Shown here: positions 16,314 to 24,043 of the stretch, piece by piece
How positions within the stretch are numbered: position 1 is the first letter of the stretch
How the letters are laid out: each line of letters opens with the position of its first letter
Made by a program: the position numbers and the translations under genes
Notes under the pieces: generated by a model
Told to the model about the DNA's origin: nothing
The model's database searches: none
What the model saw: the letters and a program-made list of their open reading frames with translations, nothing else
Origin: DASYHS01 sp035998295
GTDB taxonomy: Bacteria > Pseudomonadota > Alphaproteobacteria > Azospirillales > Azospirillaceae
Assembly (NCBI RefSeq): GCF_035998295.1
Contig: NZ_DASYHS010000226.1
Coordinates: 1-31,295, forward strand
Reading direction: 5' to 3'
DNA: 31,295 nucleotides

Positions 16314-16877
16314 TTAGTCGGCCGCCGAGCGCGCCGGGGCCGGGGGCGGAGCCGCCGCCGGGGCCGGGGCCCCGCGGATCGTCAGCACCCGCCACAGGCC
16401 GATCGAGAAGCTCGCGATGTCGGCCGCGAAGGCGGGCAGGGAGCCGACCATCCAGTCGTGGGTCATCCAGAACGGCCCGGCGCACAGCATCAGCACGCGC
16501 AGCGCCGTCGTGTTGGTCTGCATGCGCCCGAGCGTGATGAAAGCCAGCCCGGCCGCCGAGAAGAACGACGGCGCGCCGCTCCAGGTGAGGGCGGCGGCCG
16601 TGGCGATGACCGGGATCAGCGCCAGGTAGAAGGCGTACAGGCCCGGCCGCCGCCCGAGCGGGATGGCGGCCAGGACCTGCGCGAAGCTCAGCGCCTGCAT
16701 GATCGCCGCCGTGTGCGCGCCGAGCAGCAGGTAGTGGAAGCCCAGCCCGAACGCGATGCCGAGCTGCGCCGTCAGCATCCCCGTGCGGCTGCGGAACAGA
16801 GGCCAGGAGACGAGGCAGGCCATCCCGATCACGCCGAACAGGCTTGCGAGCGGGTCGGCGAGGAATGTGTCGAGCAT
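16314..16877 (-). CDS. YgjV-family inner membrane protein
   Basis: Hydrophobic protein of 187 residues with five to six membrane segments, resembling the E. coli YgjV (Imp-YgjV) family: an early GVIGMACLVSWPLFRSR stretch, LGIAFGLGFHYLLLGAHTAA in the next helix, and LGRMQTNTTALRVLML in the C-terminal half. The molecular role of the family is not established. The C-terminus ends in a short Ala/Pro-rich tail (about 170-187) that is not part of the membrane core. The ATG at 16877 gives a normal family length; an open frame upstream would run into the divergent receptor gene's leader. It is convergent with the Aas-type gene (11 bases between stops) and divergent from the TonB-dependent receptor gene. 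Confidence 0.82.
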   Translation of the reverse strand: MLDTFLADPLASLFGVIGMACLVSWPLFRSRTGMLTAQLGIAFGLGFHYLLLGAHTAAIMQALSFAQVLAAIPLGRRPGLYAFYLALIPVIATAAALTWSGAPSFFSAAGLAFITLGRMQTNTTALRVLMLCAGPFWMTHDWMVGSLPAFAADIASFSIGLWRVLTIRGAPAPAAAPPPAPARSAAD

Positions 16878-17036
16878 GATGGTTCCGGTCCGGACGGGCG
16901 CGCGATAGCACCATGCCGGCCCGCCGCCCGTCAACGGCGCGCTCCGCCGGCCGTTCCCGGTAATCACCTGTGCTATTCCGCCATTCCTGCTATACAGGCG
17001 GTTGTTGCGATCGAAGGTGGATGCTGGGGGGCATCG

Positions 17037-18962
17037 ATGGGTAGCCACGTCGACGACCGCGCGGGCACGCGGTCGCCAGGGTCCGGCCGTGCGTTGCACA
17101 CACTTGCGGCGGCGGGCTGCGTCCTGGCGGCGGCAGCCTCCGTCGCCGCCGCGCAGACCGTCGAGGACCTCGCCCGCCTGTCGATCGAGGAGCTTGCCGC
17201 CATCGAGGTGACCTCCGCCTCGAGGAGGGCGCAACCTCTAAGCGAGACCGCCGCCGCCATCTACGTCATCACCGCCGAGGACATACGGCGTTCCGGCGTG
17301 GGCAGCCTTCCCGAGGCGCTGCGCCTCGCCCCGAACCTGCAAGTGGCGCGCCTCAACGCCTACAACTACGCGATCACCGCGCGCGGCTTCAACTCGCCGG
17401 AAGCGGCCAACAAGCTCCTCGTGCTCGTGGACGGGCGGACCGTGTACTCGCCCTTCGCCGGCACCGTGTTCTGGGAGTCCGTCGCCGTCCCGCTTCCCGA
17501 CGTCGAGCGGATCGAGGTGATCAGCGGGCCGGGCGGCACGCTGTGGGGGGCGAACGCGGTCAACGGCGTGATCAACATCATCACCCGCCACTCCAGCGAG
17601 AGCCAGGGCGTCCTGGTCGATGCCGGCGCCGGCAACGCCGAGCGCAAGGCCACGGTCCGCTACGGCGGCGACATCGGCGACGATGCGACCTTCAGGGTCT
17701 ATGCCTCCCGCTTCGACCGCTCGGACACGGAGCCGGTGCTGCCCAACGACACCGTGCCGGATGCCTTCCGCGGGTCCCAGGCCGGCTTCCGCATGGACCT
17801 GGGCGACGGGGACGACGCCTACACGCTGCAAGGCGACATCTACCGAAACTACACGGAGTTCCTGGACCAGACGCTGCGCGGCGGCAACGTCCTCGGCCGG
17901 TGGACCCGCCAGCTCGGCCCGGACTCGGCCTTCGAGCTGCAGGCCTATTACGACGTCAAGATCCGCGACTACGCCGTCGCCTACGACTCGCTCAAGACGT
18001 TCGACGTCCAGGCCCAGCACGGCCTGACCTTCGGCGACGGGCACCGGTTCGTCTGGGGCGGCGAGTACCGCGTGTGGCGGTCGCTCTTCGAATCACAGGT
18101 GGTTTTCGGCTTCCAGGAACCCGAAGCCACGCTCTCGGTCGGCAGCGCGTTCGCCCAGGCGGAGTTCGCGCTCACGCCCGACCTCCGGCTGACGCTCGGC
18201 TCCAAGGTCGAGGTCGACAGCCACACCGGTGCCAACGTCCTGCCCAACCTGCGCCTCGCCTGGCAGGTCGACGAGGCGCACATGCTCTGGTCTGCGGTGT
18301 CGCGCGCCGTGCGCACGCCGTCCAGGATCGACCGCGAGTTGTCGGGGGGCGGCATACTGGTGCCGGCGCCGGACTTCCGGGTCGAGAAGCTGACCGCCTA
18401 CGAGATCGGCTATCGGGGGCAGCCCACCGCGCGCTCCAGCTTGTCCGTCTCGGCCTACTACAACGTCTACGACGACCTGCGGACGCTGGGATCGACGAAC
18501 GGCGGGCTGCCGTTCCAGCTGCGCAACGACATGGGGGGCGAGACCTACGGGGTCGAGGCCTGGGGCACCTACAGCGTCCGCGACTGGTGGCGGCTCCGGG
18601 CCGGGTTCGACTGGATGCGCAAGGACCTCGACCTTGAGCCCGGCACCGCCGACCTTTCGGGGCGCCAGGCCGCCGGCCAGGACCCGCGCCACCAGGCCCA
18701 GCTCCGCTCCGAGATGGACCTCGGCGACGGCTGGTGGCTCGACCTGGCCCTGCGCCGGGTCGGCAGGGTGCCCCCGACCCGGGTTCCCGCCTATACCGAG
18801 GTCGACGCGCATGTCGGCTGGCAGGTGACGCCCGCGCTGAACCTGTCGCTGCACGGGGTGAACCTGCTGGATGAGACCCATCCGGAGGTGAACAACCCCG
18901 CCACGAGCCCGCCCCGCCTCATCGGCCGTACGATCCACGCCAAGTTGCGCGCGGAATTCTGA
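17037..18962 (+). CDS. TonB-dependent outer-membrane receptor
   Basis: Energised outer-membrane channel or sensor of 641 residues. A signal peptide ends at about residue 39 (AAAASVAAAQ). The mature N-terminus reads DLARLSIEELAAIEVTSAS, a form seen in receptors that often neighbour YfiR-like and kinase genes. The plug domain follows, with AAIYVITAEDIRRSG, PNLQV, ARGFN, VDGRTVY and the GANAVNGVINIITR end signature. The rest is a beta-barrel ending in a C-terminal phenylalanine (LRAEF), as needed for barrel assembly. The ATG at 17037 lies behind a GGGGGG tract; a weak -10-like TATACA is at 16991. The YfiR-like gene begins three bases after the stop, so these are one operon. The ligand is not predictable from sequence. 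Confidence 0.92.
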   Translation: MGSHVDDRAGTRSPGSGRALHTLAAAGCVLAAAASVAAAQTVEDLARLSIEELAAIEVTSASRRAQPLSETAAAIYVITAEDIRRSGVGSLPEALRLAPNLQVARLNAYNYAITARGFNSPEAANKLLVLVDGRTVYSPFAGTVFWESVAVPLPDVERIEVISGPGGTLWGANAVNGVINIITRHSSESQGVLVDAGAGNAERKATVRYGGDIGDDATFRVYASRFDRSDTEPVLPNDTVPDAFRGSQAGFRMDLGDGDDAYTLQGDIYRNYTEFLDQTLRGGNVLGRWTRQLGPDSAFELQAYYDVKIRDYAVAYDSLKTFDVQAQHGLTFGDGHRFVWGGEYRVWRSLFESQVVFGFQEPEATLSVGSAFAQAEFALTPDLRLTLGSKVEVDSHTGANVLPNLRLAWQVDEAHMLWSAVSRAVRTPSRIDRELSGGGILVPAPDFRVEKLTAYEIGYRGQPTARSSLSVSAYYNVYDDLRTLGSTNGGLPFQLRNDMGGETYGVEAWGTYSVRDWWRLRAGFDWMRKDLDLEPGTADLSGRQAAGQDPRHQAQLRSEMDLGDGWWLDLALRRVGRVPPTRVPAYTEVDAHVGWQVTPALNLSLHGVNLLDETHPEVNNPATSPPRLIGRTIHAKLRAEF

Positions 18963-18965
18963 GCC

Positions 18966-19541
18966 ATGCCGCGGCTGCCCCGTCATCGGCATTTCCGGGC
19001 GGCCGCGCTGGCGCTGGCGGTGATCGCGTCGGCCTTCGCCGGCCCGGCCGCCGCGTCGGAGCAGTCGCTCGAATACGCGGTGAAAGCGACCTATCTCTAC
19101 AAGCTCGCGCCCTTCGTCGAGTGGCCTGCCCATGCGCACGACCCGCAGACCGGTACCATCGACCTGTGCGTCGTCGGCGAGGACCCGTTCGGGGACACCC
19201 TGGACCGCGCCGTCGCCGGCCAGCAGCTCGGCGGGCGTCCCTTCGCGGTCCGGCGCATGCGCGTCCTCGACCCGCGGGCGCGGTGCCACGTGATGTTCCT
19301 CGGCGGCTCCGCCGCGCAGACGGCCGACGCCTTGCGCATGGCGCGCGGCATGCCGGTGCTGACCGTCACCGACGCCGTCGCGGACCCTGCGGCCATGGGC
19401 ATCGTCAACTTCGTGGTCGTCGACGGGCGCGTCCGTTTCGAGATCGACGCCGCCGCGGCGGCGCAGAACGGGATCGCGATCAGCTCGAAGCTTCTGGATT
19501 TGGCGGTCGCCGTCCACCGCGGCGGGGAGACGCCGCGATGA
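18966..19541 (+). CDS. YfiR-like periplasmic regulator (DUF4154)
   Basis: Small periplasmic protein, 191 residues, with a signal peptide ending near residue 30 (AGPAAA). It carries the YfiR/DUF4154 pattern: EYAVKATYLYKLAPFVEWP (36-54), CVVGEDPFG (68-76), CHVMFLG (107-113), PVLTVTD (130-136) and RVRFEI followed by ISSKLLDLA (172-180). Two cysteines, C68 and C107, could form a disulfide equivalent to one of those known in Pseudomonas YfiR, where YfiR restrains the periplasmic sensor of the cyclase YfiN. Here the next gene, overlapping by four bases, encodes a histidine kinase with a similar sensor, so this protein probably inhibits or gates that kinase (inference). Confidence 0.9.
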   Translation: MPRLPRHRHFRAAALALAVIASAFAGPAAASEQSLEYAVKATYLYKLAPFVEWPAHAHDPQTGTIDLCVVGEDPFGDTLDRAVAGQQLGGRPFAVRRMRVLDPRARCHVMFLGGSAAQTADALRMARGMPVLTVTDAVADPAAMGIVNFVVVDGRVRFEIDAAAAAQNGIAISSKLLDLAVAVHRGGETPR

Positions 19542-21364
19542 CGCGCGCGAGCGGGACCTCGGGGATCTGGCGGCAGGCGTCGGCGGTGGCGCTCGGCATC
19601 GCGGTGGCCCTGCTGATCGCAGGCGTCGCGATAGCGGCCTACAACGAGCGTGCCTATACCATGCAGAGGGCGGACGAAGCCTCGGTCCAGGCCCGGATCC
19701 TCGCCGCCGCGGTGACGGCGGCCCTGGCGTTCGAGGACCGCGAGGCCGCCCAGGAATACGTGAACGCGCTGGGCGCCAACCCCGAGGTCGAGGCCGCCTC
19801 GGTGTTCGACGCGGCGGGACTCCCGTTCGTCACCTACGCCCGCACCGCGGTGCTGGCGGTCTCGTCGGCGGACGGGTTCGCGGGGCCGGCGGTTTCGCCG
19901 GCGGATGGGTTCGCGGCTTCGCCGGCGGACGGGTTCATCGACGTCACGGCGCCGGTCGTCCAGGGAGGCATCGTCCTCGGCAGCGTCCATCTGCGCAGCG
20001 TCACCGAGCCCTTCGCGGCCCGCCTGGAGCGCTACGGCGGGATCGCGCTGCTCGTGACCATGGGCGTTCTGGTCGTCGTCGTGCTCGGCGCGGCGCATGC
20101 GGCGTTGTCCCGCGCCAACGCCGAGTTGCGGCAGCAGGCATCGGCGCTGGCCGAAGCCTACCAGAAGCTGAAGGCCGAGACCGAGGAGCGCGAGCGGGCC
20201 GAGGAGGCGCTGCGCCAGAGCCAGAAGATGGAGGCGATCGGGCAGCTCAGCGGCGGCGTGGCCCACGACTTCAACAACCTGCTCCAGGCGATGTCCGGCT
20301 GCCTGCGGCTGATCGAGCGCAAGGCGGCGGTCCCCGAGATCCGCCCGCTGATCGAGGCCGGCAGGCAGGCGGTCGACCGCGGCGCCAAGCTGACGCAGCA
20401 GCTGATGGCCTTCGCGCGCCGCCAGGCGCTGCGTCCCGAGCCGGTCGACGTCGAGGGCCGCCTGCGCGGCATGTCCGAACTGCTCGCCCGGGCCCTGCGC
20501 GCCGACATCGAGCTGCGGATGGAACTGGAGCGGGGGCTGTGGCCGATCGAGGTGGACCCCACCCAGTTCGAGCTCGCGGTGCTGAACCTCGCCGTGAATG
20601 CGCGCGACGCGATGCCGGACGGCGGCCGCCTGCTCGTCGAGGGGCGCAACCTGACCCTGTCGTCGGACCTCGGTCCCCAAGGGCTCGGTCCCCAGGGGCT
20701 GGCCCAGGAGCTGGCCGGCGACTACGTGCGCCTGTCCCTGACCGACACGGGACAGGGCATGTCCGCCGAGGTGCTCGCGCGCGCGTTCGAGCCCTTCTTC
20801 ACCACGAAGGGCGTGGGGCAGGGGACCGGCCTCGGGCTCAGCCAGGTCTACGGCTTCGCGCGGCAGTCCGGGGGGACGGCGCATATCGACAGCACGCCGG
20901 GCCAGGGGACCTCGATCGTCCTGATGCTGCCGCGCTGCCTCGCCACCCCGGCCCCCGGCGGTCCGGAACCGGCCTCGGCCGCCGGGCCGGGTGGCGGTCG
21001 CCGTCTCCTGTTCGTCGAGGACGATCCCGTCGTCGGCGCGATGATGGCCTCCGCGATCGAGGACCTCGGCTACGTGGTGACCAGGGCCGTCTCCGCCGAC
21101 GAGGCGCTGGCGCTGGTCGAGCGCGGCGAGGAGTTCGACCTGCTCTTCACCGACGTGGTGATGCCGGGAACGGCCAGCGGCCTGGACTTGGCACGCGAGG
21201 TCCGGCGCCTGCGGCCGGCCATGCCGATCCTGCTCACGAGCGGGTACAACGAGGGTGCGCAGGCCGGCAAGGAGTTCCCCCTCCTGCCCAAGCCCTACCG
21301 GGTGGAGACCCTCGCCGACGCCCTGGCGAACCTGGCGGAGGGCCCCCGGGTCGTCTCGTCCTAG
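19538..21364 (+). CDS. Hybrid histidine kinase with CHASE8-like periplasmic sensor and C-terminal receiver
   Basis: Inner-membrane signalling kinase of 608 residues. A transmembrane segment (about 16-34) and a second (about 167-187) enclose a periplasmic domain resembling CHASE8 (for example LAAAVTAALAFEDREAAQEY and NPEVEAASVFDAAG). A coiled coil (190-228) leads to the phospho-acceptor H243 in GGVAHDFNNLL. The ATPase part has N354 (NLAVNARDAMP), DTGQGM (403-408), FEPFFTTK and GTGLGLS. The receiver (about 488-605) has D539 as phospho-acceptor and K585. The ATG at 19538 overlaps the YfiR-like stop (ATGA). The sensor carries a repeated ADGF stretch at 111-133. No DNA-binding output is present, so it must pass phosphate on or act by protein contact; a partner is not obvious in the same operon. 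Confidence 0.93.
   Translation: MTRASGTSGIWRQASAVALGIAVALLIAGVAIAAYNERAYTMQRADEASVQARILAAAVTAALAFEDREAAQEYVNALGANPEVEAASVFDAAGLPFVTYARTAVLAVSSADGFAGPAVSPADGFAASPADGFIDVTAPVVQGGIVLGSVHLRSVTEPFAARLERYGGIALLVTMGVLVVVVLGAAHAALSRANAELRQQASALAEAYQKLKAETEERERAEEALRQSQKMEAIGQLSGGVAHDFNNLLQAMSGCLRLIERKAAVPEIRPLIEAGRQAVDRGAKLTQQLMAFARRQALRPEPVDVEGRLRGMSELLARALRADIELRMELERGLWPIEVDPTQFELAVLNLAVNARDAMPDGGRLLVEGRNLTLSSDLGPQGLGPQGLAQELAGDYVRLSLTDTGQGMSAEVLARAFEPFFTTKGVGQGTGLGLSQVYGFARQSGGTAHIDSTPGQGTSIVLMLPRCLATPAPGGPEPASAAGPGGGRRLLFVEDDPVVGAMMASAIEDLGYVVTRAVSADEALALVERGEEFDLLFTDVVMPGTASGLDLAREVRRLRPAMPILLTSGYNEGAQAGKEFPLLPKPYRVETLADALANLAEGPRVVSS
19867..19940 (+). repeat. Imperfect three-copy repeat in the kinase sensor domain
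   Basis: Three copies of GGCGGAYGGGTTC begin at about 19867, 19900 and 19924, spaced 33 and then 24 bases, so the frame is kept. They encode ADGF at residues 111, 122 and 130, joined by Ser/Pro/Ala linkers. Confidence 0.8.
20669..20698 (+). repeat. 15-bp in-frame tandem duplication in the kinase ATPase domain
   Basis: CTCGGTCCCCAAGGG (20669-20683) and CTCGGTCCCCAGGGG (20684-20698), 14 of 15 identical. It encodes LGPQG twice (378-387), in the loop between DAMPDGG and the DTGQGM box, where insertions are tolerated. Confidence 0.85.
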
Positions 21365-21738
21365 CCGGCGGGCATCTCCAGGCACCGGCGGACATGCGTC
21401 AGGAATTCCTCCTTCTCGAAGGGCTTGGCCAGCGTGTCCGCGGCGCCGAGGCTGCGCGCCATCCGCAGGAAGTCGAGGGTGCCCAGCCGGCTCCCGCCGG
21501 AGATCGCCAGGATGCGGACGCCGGGATCCTCGCTGCGCAGGTCGCGGATCAGCCCCAGGCCTTCCTCGTTCGGCATGATGATGTCGGTGACCACCAGGTC
21601 CGGGCGCCGGCGGCGGAACAGCTCCAGCCCTTCGCTTCCGTCGGCCGCCGATACCGTCTCGAAGCCGGCTGATTCCAGCATCTTCTCCAGGGTGCGGCGG
21701 ACCGGGGCGTCGTCGTCGACGATCAGTATGCTGGGCAT
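21361..21738 (-). CDS. Stand-alone receiver-domain response regulator
   Basis: A 125-residue CheY-like receiver without an output domain. The acidic pocket (D8, D9), the phospho-acceptor D52 in VVTDIIMP, S80 (AISGGS) and K105 in LAKPFEKEE are all present. It starts inside the end of the upstream three-PAS kinase gene (16-base overlap), which makes that kinase its natural phosphate donor. As a single domain it probably acts as a phosphate shuttle or binds a target protein. Its stop codon (minus) and the stop of the hybrid kinase (plus) share the CTAG tetranucleotide at 21361-21364, so the two operons meet with no spacer. Confidence 0.94.
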   Translation of the reverse strand: MPSILIVDDDAPVRRTLEKMLESAGFETVSAADGSEGLELFRRRRPDLVVTDIIMPNEEGLGLIRDLRSEDPGVRILAISGGSRLGTLDFLRMARSLGAADTLAKPFEKEEFLTHVRRCLEMPAG

Positions 21739-23849
21739 GGGAGGCTTTCGGCCGCCGGGACGGCGGTGGTTGCGGGCAGGGTGATCGTGAAGACGGCGCC
21801 GGCGCCGGGACGGCTCTCGACGCCGATGCGGCCGTGGTGCCCGGCGACGATGCCGTGCACGACCGCGAGGCCGAGCCCGGTGCCTTCGCCGACGGGCTTG
21901 GTGGTGAAGAAGGGCTCGAAGACGCGCGCCAGGACCGCGTCGTCCATGCCCGGTCCCGTGTCCGCGACGGCCAGCCGGACCGTCGCCCCGTCCTTCTCCA
22001 GCTCGACCGTGATGGCGCCGGGCGCCTCGCCGATGGCCTGTGCCGCGTTCGTGACGAGGTTGATCACGACCTGGTGCAACTGCATCGGATCGGCCAGGAC
22101 GACGGCGCCGGCCGCGAGGCGGCAGCGCAGGTCGACCGCGGCGGGCAGGACGCGGCGCAGGAAGTCGCAGGCGCTTGCCACCACCTCGGCGAGGTCGACG
22201 GCGCGCCGTTCCGGCGCCTCCTTGCGGCTGAAGGCGAGGATCTGGCGCACCAGCGCGCGTGCGCGCGCGGCACCTTCCAGCACGAGCGCGAGGTCGGCGC
22301 GGCTCCGGCTGTCCTCGGGCAGCTCTTCCAGGATCAGCTCGGTCATTCCGAGCACGGGCATCAGCGCGTTGTTGAGGTCGTGCGCGATGCCGCCCGCGAG
22401 CGTGCCGAGGGCCTCCATCTTCTGCGCCTGCTGCAGCTGCCGCTCCAGCTCGAGGCGCCGCGTCTCGGCCAGGCGCAGCTCCGTGACGTCCTGGAGCGTG
22501 CCGACGATGCCGGTGACCTCGCCGCTCTCCGAGCGGGCCGGCTCGCATTCGCACCACCCGTACCGGGTTCCGCCCTCGGGCCCCGGGATGCGGATCTCGA
22601 TGCCGGCCGGGGTGATGCCGCCCTCGGCCTGCGCCAGGAACGCCCGCAGGCGGTCGCGGGCGTCCCGCGCCACGAGGTCCAGCATGCCTTCCCGGGTCGG
22701 CTGCCAGCTCTCCGGAAGGTCCAGGATGCGGTACATTTCGGACGACCAGTGGGCCTCGCCGGTCCGGACGTCCAGTTCCCAGCTCCCCGTCCGCGCGACG
22801 GCCTGCGCCCGCGCCAGATGCGCCTCGCTGCGGCGCAGCCGGGCCTCGCTGCGGCGCAGGGCCTCCTCCATCTCCTTCAGCGAGCTCACGTCGAAGTTCA
22901 GGCCGGAGATGCGCAGGGCTTGGCCGTCCACCCCCGAGACCATGCGCCCGCGCGACGACAGCCAGCGCATCGTGCCGTCGGGGCGCAGGATGCGGAACTC
23001 GAAGTTCTGCCCCCGGCGCCCGGACTCCGCGATGCCCCTCGTCGCCGCGTCGACCGCGGCCCGATCCTCCGGATGCACGATGCGCAGCCACGCCTCATGG
23101 GTCGGGACCGGGCAGGCCGGGTCGAGGCCGTGGAGCTGGTAGTTGCTGTCGGACCAGGTCCGCCGGTCCGTCGCCGGGTCCCAGTTCCAGACGCCGGCCT
23201 GTGCCGCTTCCAGGGCGAAGTTCAGGCGTTCGTGGCTGTCGTGCAGCTCGCGTTCGATCTGCTTGCGCCGGTTCACGTTGCGCAGCGCGGCGACGACGGA
23301 TGCGCGGCCCGCCGCCTGCGGGCCGGAAAGGCGGCGCATCGAGCCTTCGACCCACACGGCGCCGCCGTCGCGGGTCAGGAGGCGGTATTCGACCGGCTCG
23401 CCCGCCGTGCCGGCCGCCGCCGCCTCGACCGCCGCGCGGACACGCTCGACGTCGTCGGGATGGACGAGGTCGAGGGCGGACCGGCCGACCAGTTCCTCCG
23501 GCCGGTGGCCTGCCAGGGTGTGGAAAGCGGGCGAGGCGTAGGCGTACCGCAGGTCGAGGTCGAGCACGCCGATCGCGTCGGAGACGTTCTCGGCGAGCAG
23601 GCGATAGCGCTGCTCGCTGTCGCGTAGCGCGGCGTCGGCCCGGCGTTCCCGGACCAGCATCAGCAGCGCGGAAAGCGCCAGTCCCGTGCCGAGCCACGCC
23701 AGGACGTCGACGCGGATATCTCCCACCGTGCCGTGGGCGCGGTGCAGCTCGAAGGCGAAGGAGGCCGCCAGCAGCCCGAAGGTCGCCAGGACGGCCGACG
23801 ACATGGCCTGGCGCCGCCGGCCGGTCTTCCGGCTATTCCCAACCTGCAT
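21723..23849 (-). CDS. Three-PAS-domain sensor histidine kinase
   Basis: Membrane-associated kinase of 708 residues. Two hydrophobic segments (about 16-34 and 48-66) are separated by only some 14 residues, so signals are more likely sensed by the cytoplasmic PAS domains: about 75-195 (RYRLLAENVSDAIGVLDLDL), 205-325 (LNFALEAAQAGVWNWDPATD) and 345-460 (AVARTGSWELDVRTG). The kinase core has H490 in GGIAHDLNNAL, N601 (NLVTNAAQAIG), DTGPGM (630-635), FEPFFTTK and GTGLGLA. The GMTELILEEL pattern after the His box is the HisKA form common with such receivers. The next gene, overlapping by 16 bases, is its probable receiver partner. The ATG at 23849 has a weak ribosome site; ATG 23804 (MSSAVLATFG) is an alternative. 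Confidence 0.92.
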   Translation of the reverse strand: MQVGNSRKTGRRRQAMSSAVLATFGLLAASFAFELHRAHGTVGDIRVDVLAWLGTGLALSALLMLVRERRADAALRDSEQRYRLLAENVSDAIGVLDLDLRYAYASPAFHTLAGHRPEELVGRSALDLVHPDDVERVRAAVEAAAAGTAGEPVEYRLLTRDGGAVWVEGSMRRLSGPQAAGRASVVAALRNVNRRKQIERELHDSHERLNFALEAAQAGVWNWDPATDRRTWSDSNYQLHGLDPACPVPTHEAWLRIVHPEDRAAVDAATRGIAESGRRGQNFEFRILRPDGTMRWLSSRGRMVSGVDGQALRISGLNFDVSSLKEMEEALRRSEARLRRSEAHLARAQAVARTGSWELDVRTGEAHWSSEMYRILDLPESWQPTREGMLDLVARDARDRLRAFLAQAEGGITPAGIEIRIPGPEGGTRYGWCECEPARSESGEVTGIVGTLQDVTELRLAETRRLELERQLQQAQKMEALGTLAGGIAHDLNNALMPVLGMTELILEELPEDSRSRADLALVLEGAARARALVRQILAFSRKEAPERRAVDLAEVVASACDFLRRVLPAAVDLRCRLAAGAVVLADPMQLHQVVINLVTNAAQAIGEAPGAITVELEKDGATVRLAVADTGPGMDDAVLARVFEPFFTTKPVGEGTGLGLAVVHGIVAGHHGRIGVESRPGAGAVFTITLPATTAVPAAESLPCPAY

Positions 23850-23900
23850 GCCGTCCCGTCGCCGCGATCGTTGCCGAGCGGCGATTATGGGTCGGCGGTG

Positions 23901-23935
23901 TCCTTAAAATAGGTAAATATGTAGCTATCTAAGGA
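23901..23935 (-). promoter_or_regulatory. AT-rich imperfect inverted repeat upstream of the PAS kinase
   Basis: TCCTTA (23901-23906) and TAAGGA (23930-23935), with inner ATAG/CTAT pairing, lie in a short AT-rich patch 52-86 bases upstream of the kinase start. It may hold the promoter or an operator for the kinase-receiver operon; no clear -35/-10 pair with normal spacing was found. Confidence 0.3.
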
Positions 23936-24024
23936 TGAGCGGCGGAAGGCCCATTACTCGAAAGCGGACCCGCCCCCAGCCCTCGCCCCCAACCCCCGCC
24001 CCGCAGCCCCGGCTGCGACATGCG

Positions 24025-24042
24025 CGGCCGGGGCGCCGGCCG
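24025..24042 (-). terminator. GC-rich hairpin just after the esterase gene
   Basis: CGGCCGG (24025-24031), loop GGCG, CCGGCCG (24036-24042), two bases beyond the stop codon on the minus strand. There is no T-run, so it is a candidate 3' end only. C-rich tracts continue to about 23970. Confidence 0.35.
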
Positions 24043-24043
24043 G

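Noticed and set aside
12817..16914. A 1365-codon open frame on the minus strand opposite the Aas-type gene
   Set aside because: Its translation is a low-complexity Arg/Gly/Glu/Asp/Ala mixture without domains. It is the codon-phase shadow expected in GC-rich DNA; the plus strand carries three clear domains there.
14346..17036. Upstream open extension of the TonB receptor frame
   Set aside because: It lies out of frame inside the Aas-type gene and antisense to the YgjV-like gene. The signal peptide starts only after the ATG at 17037.
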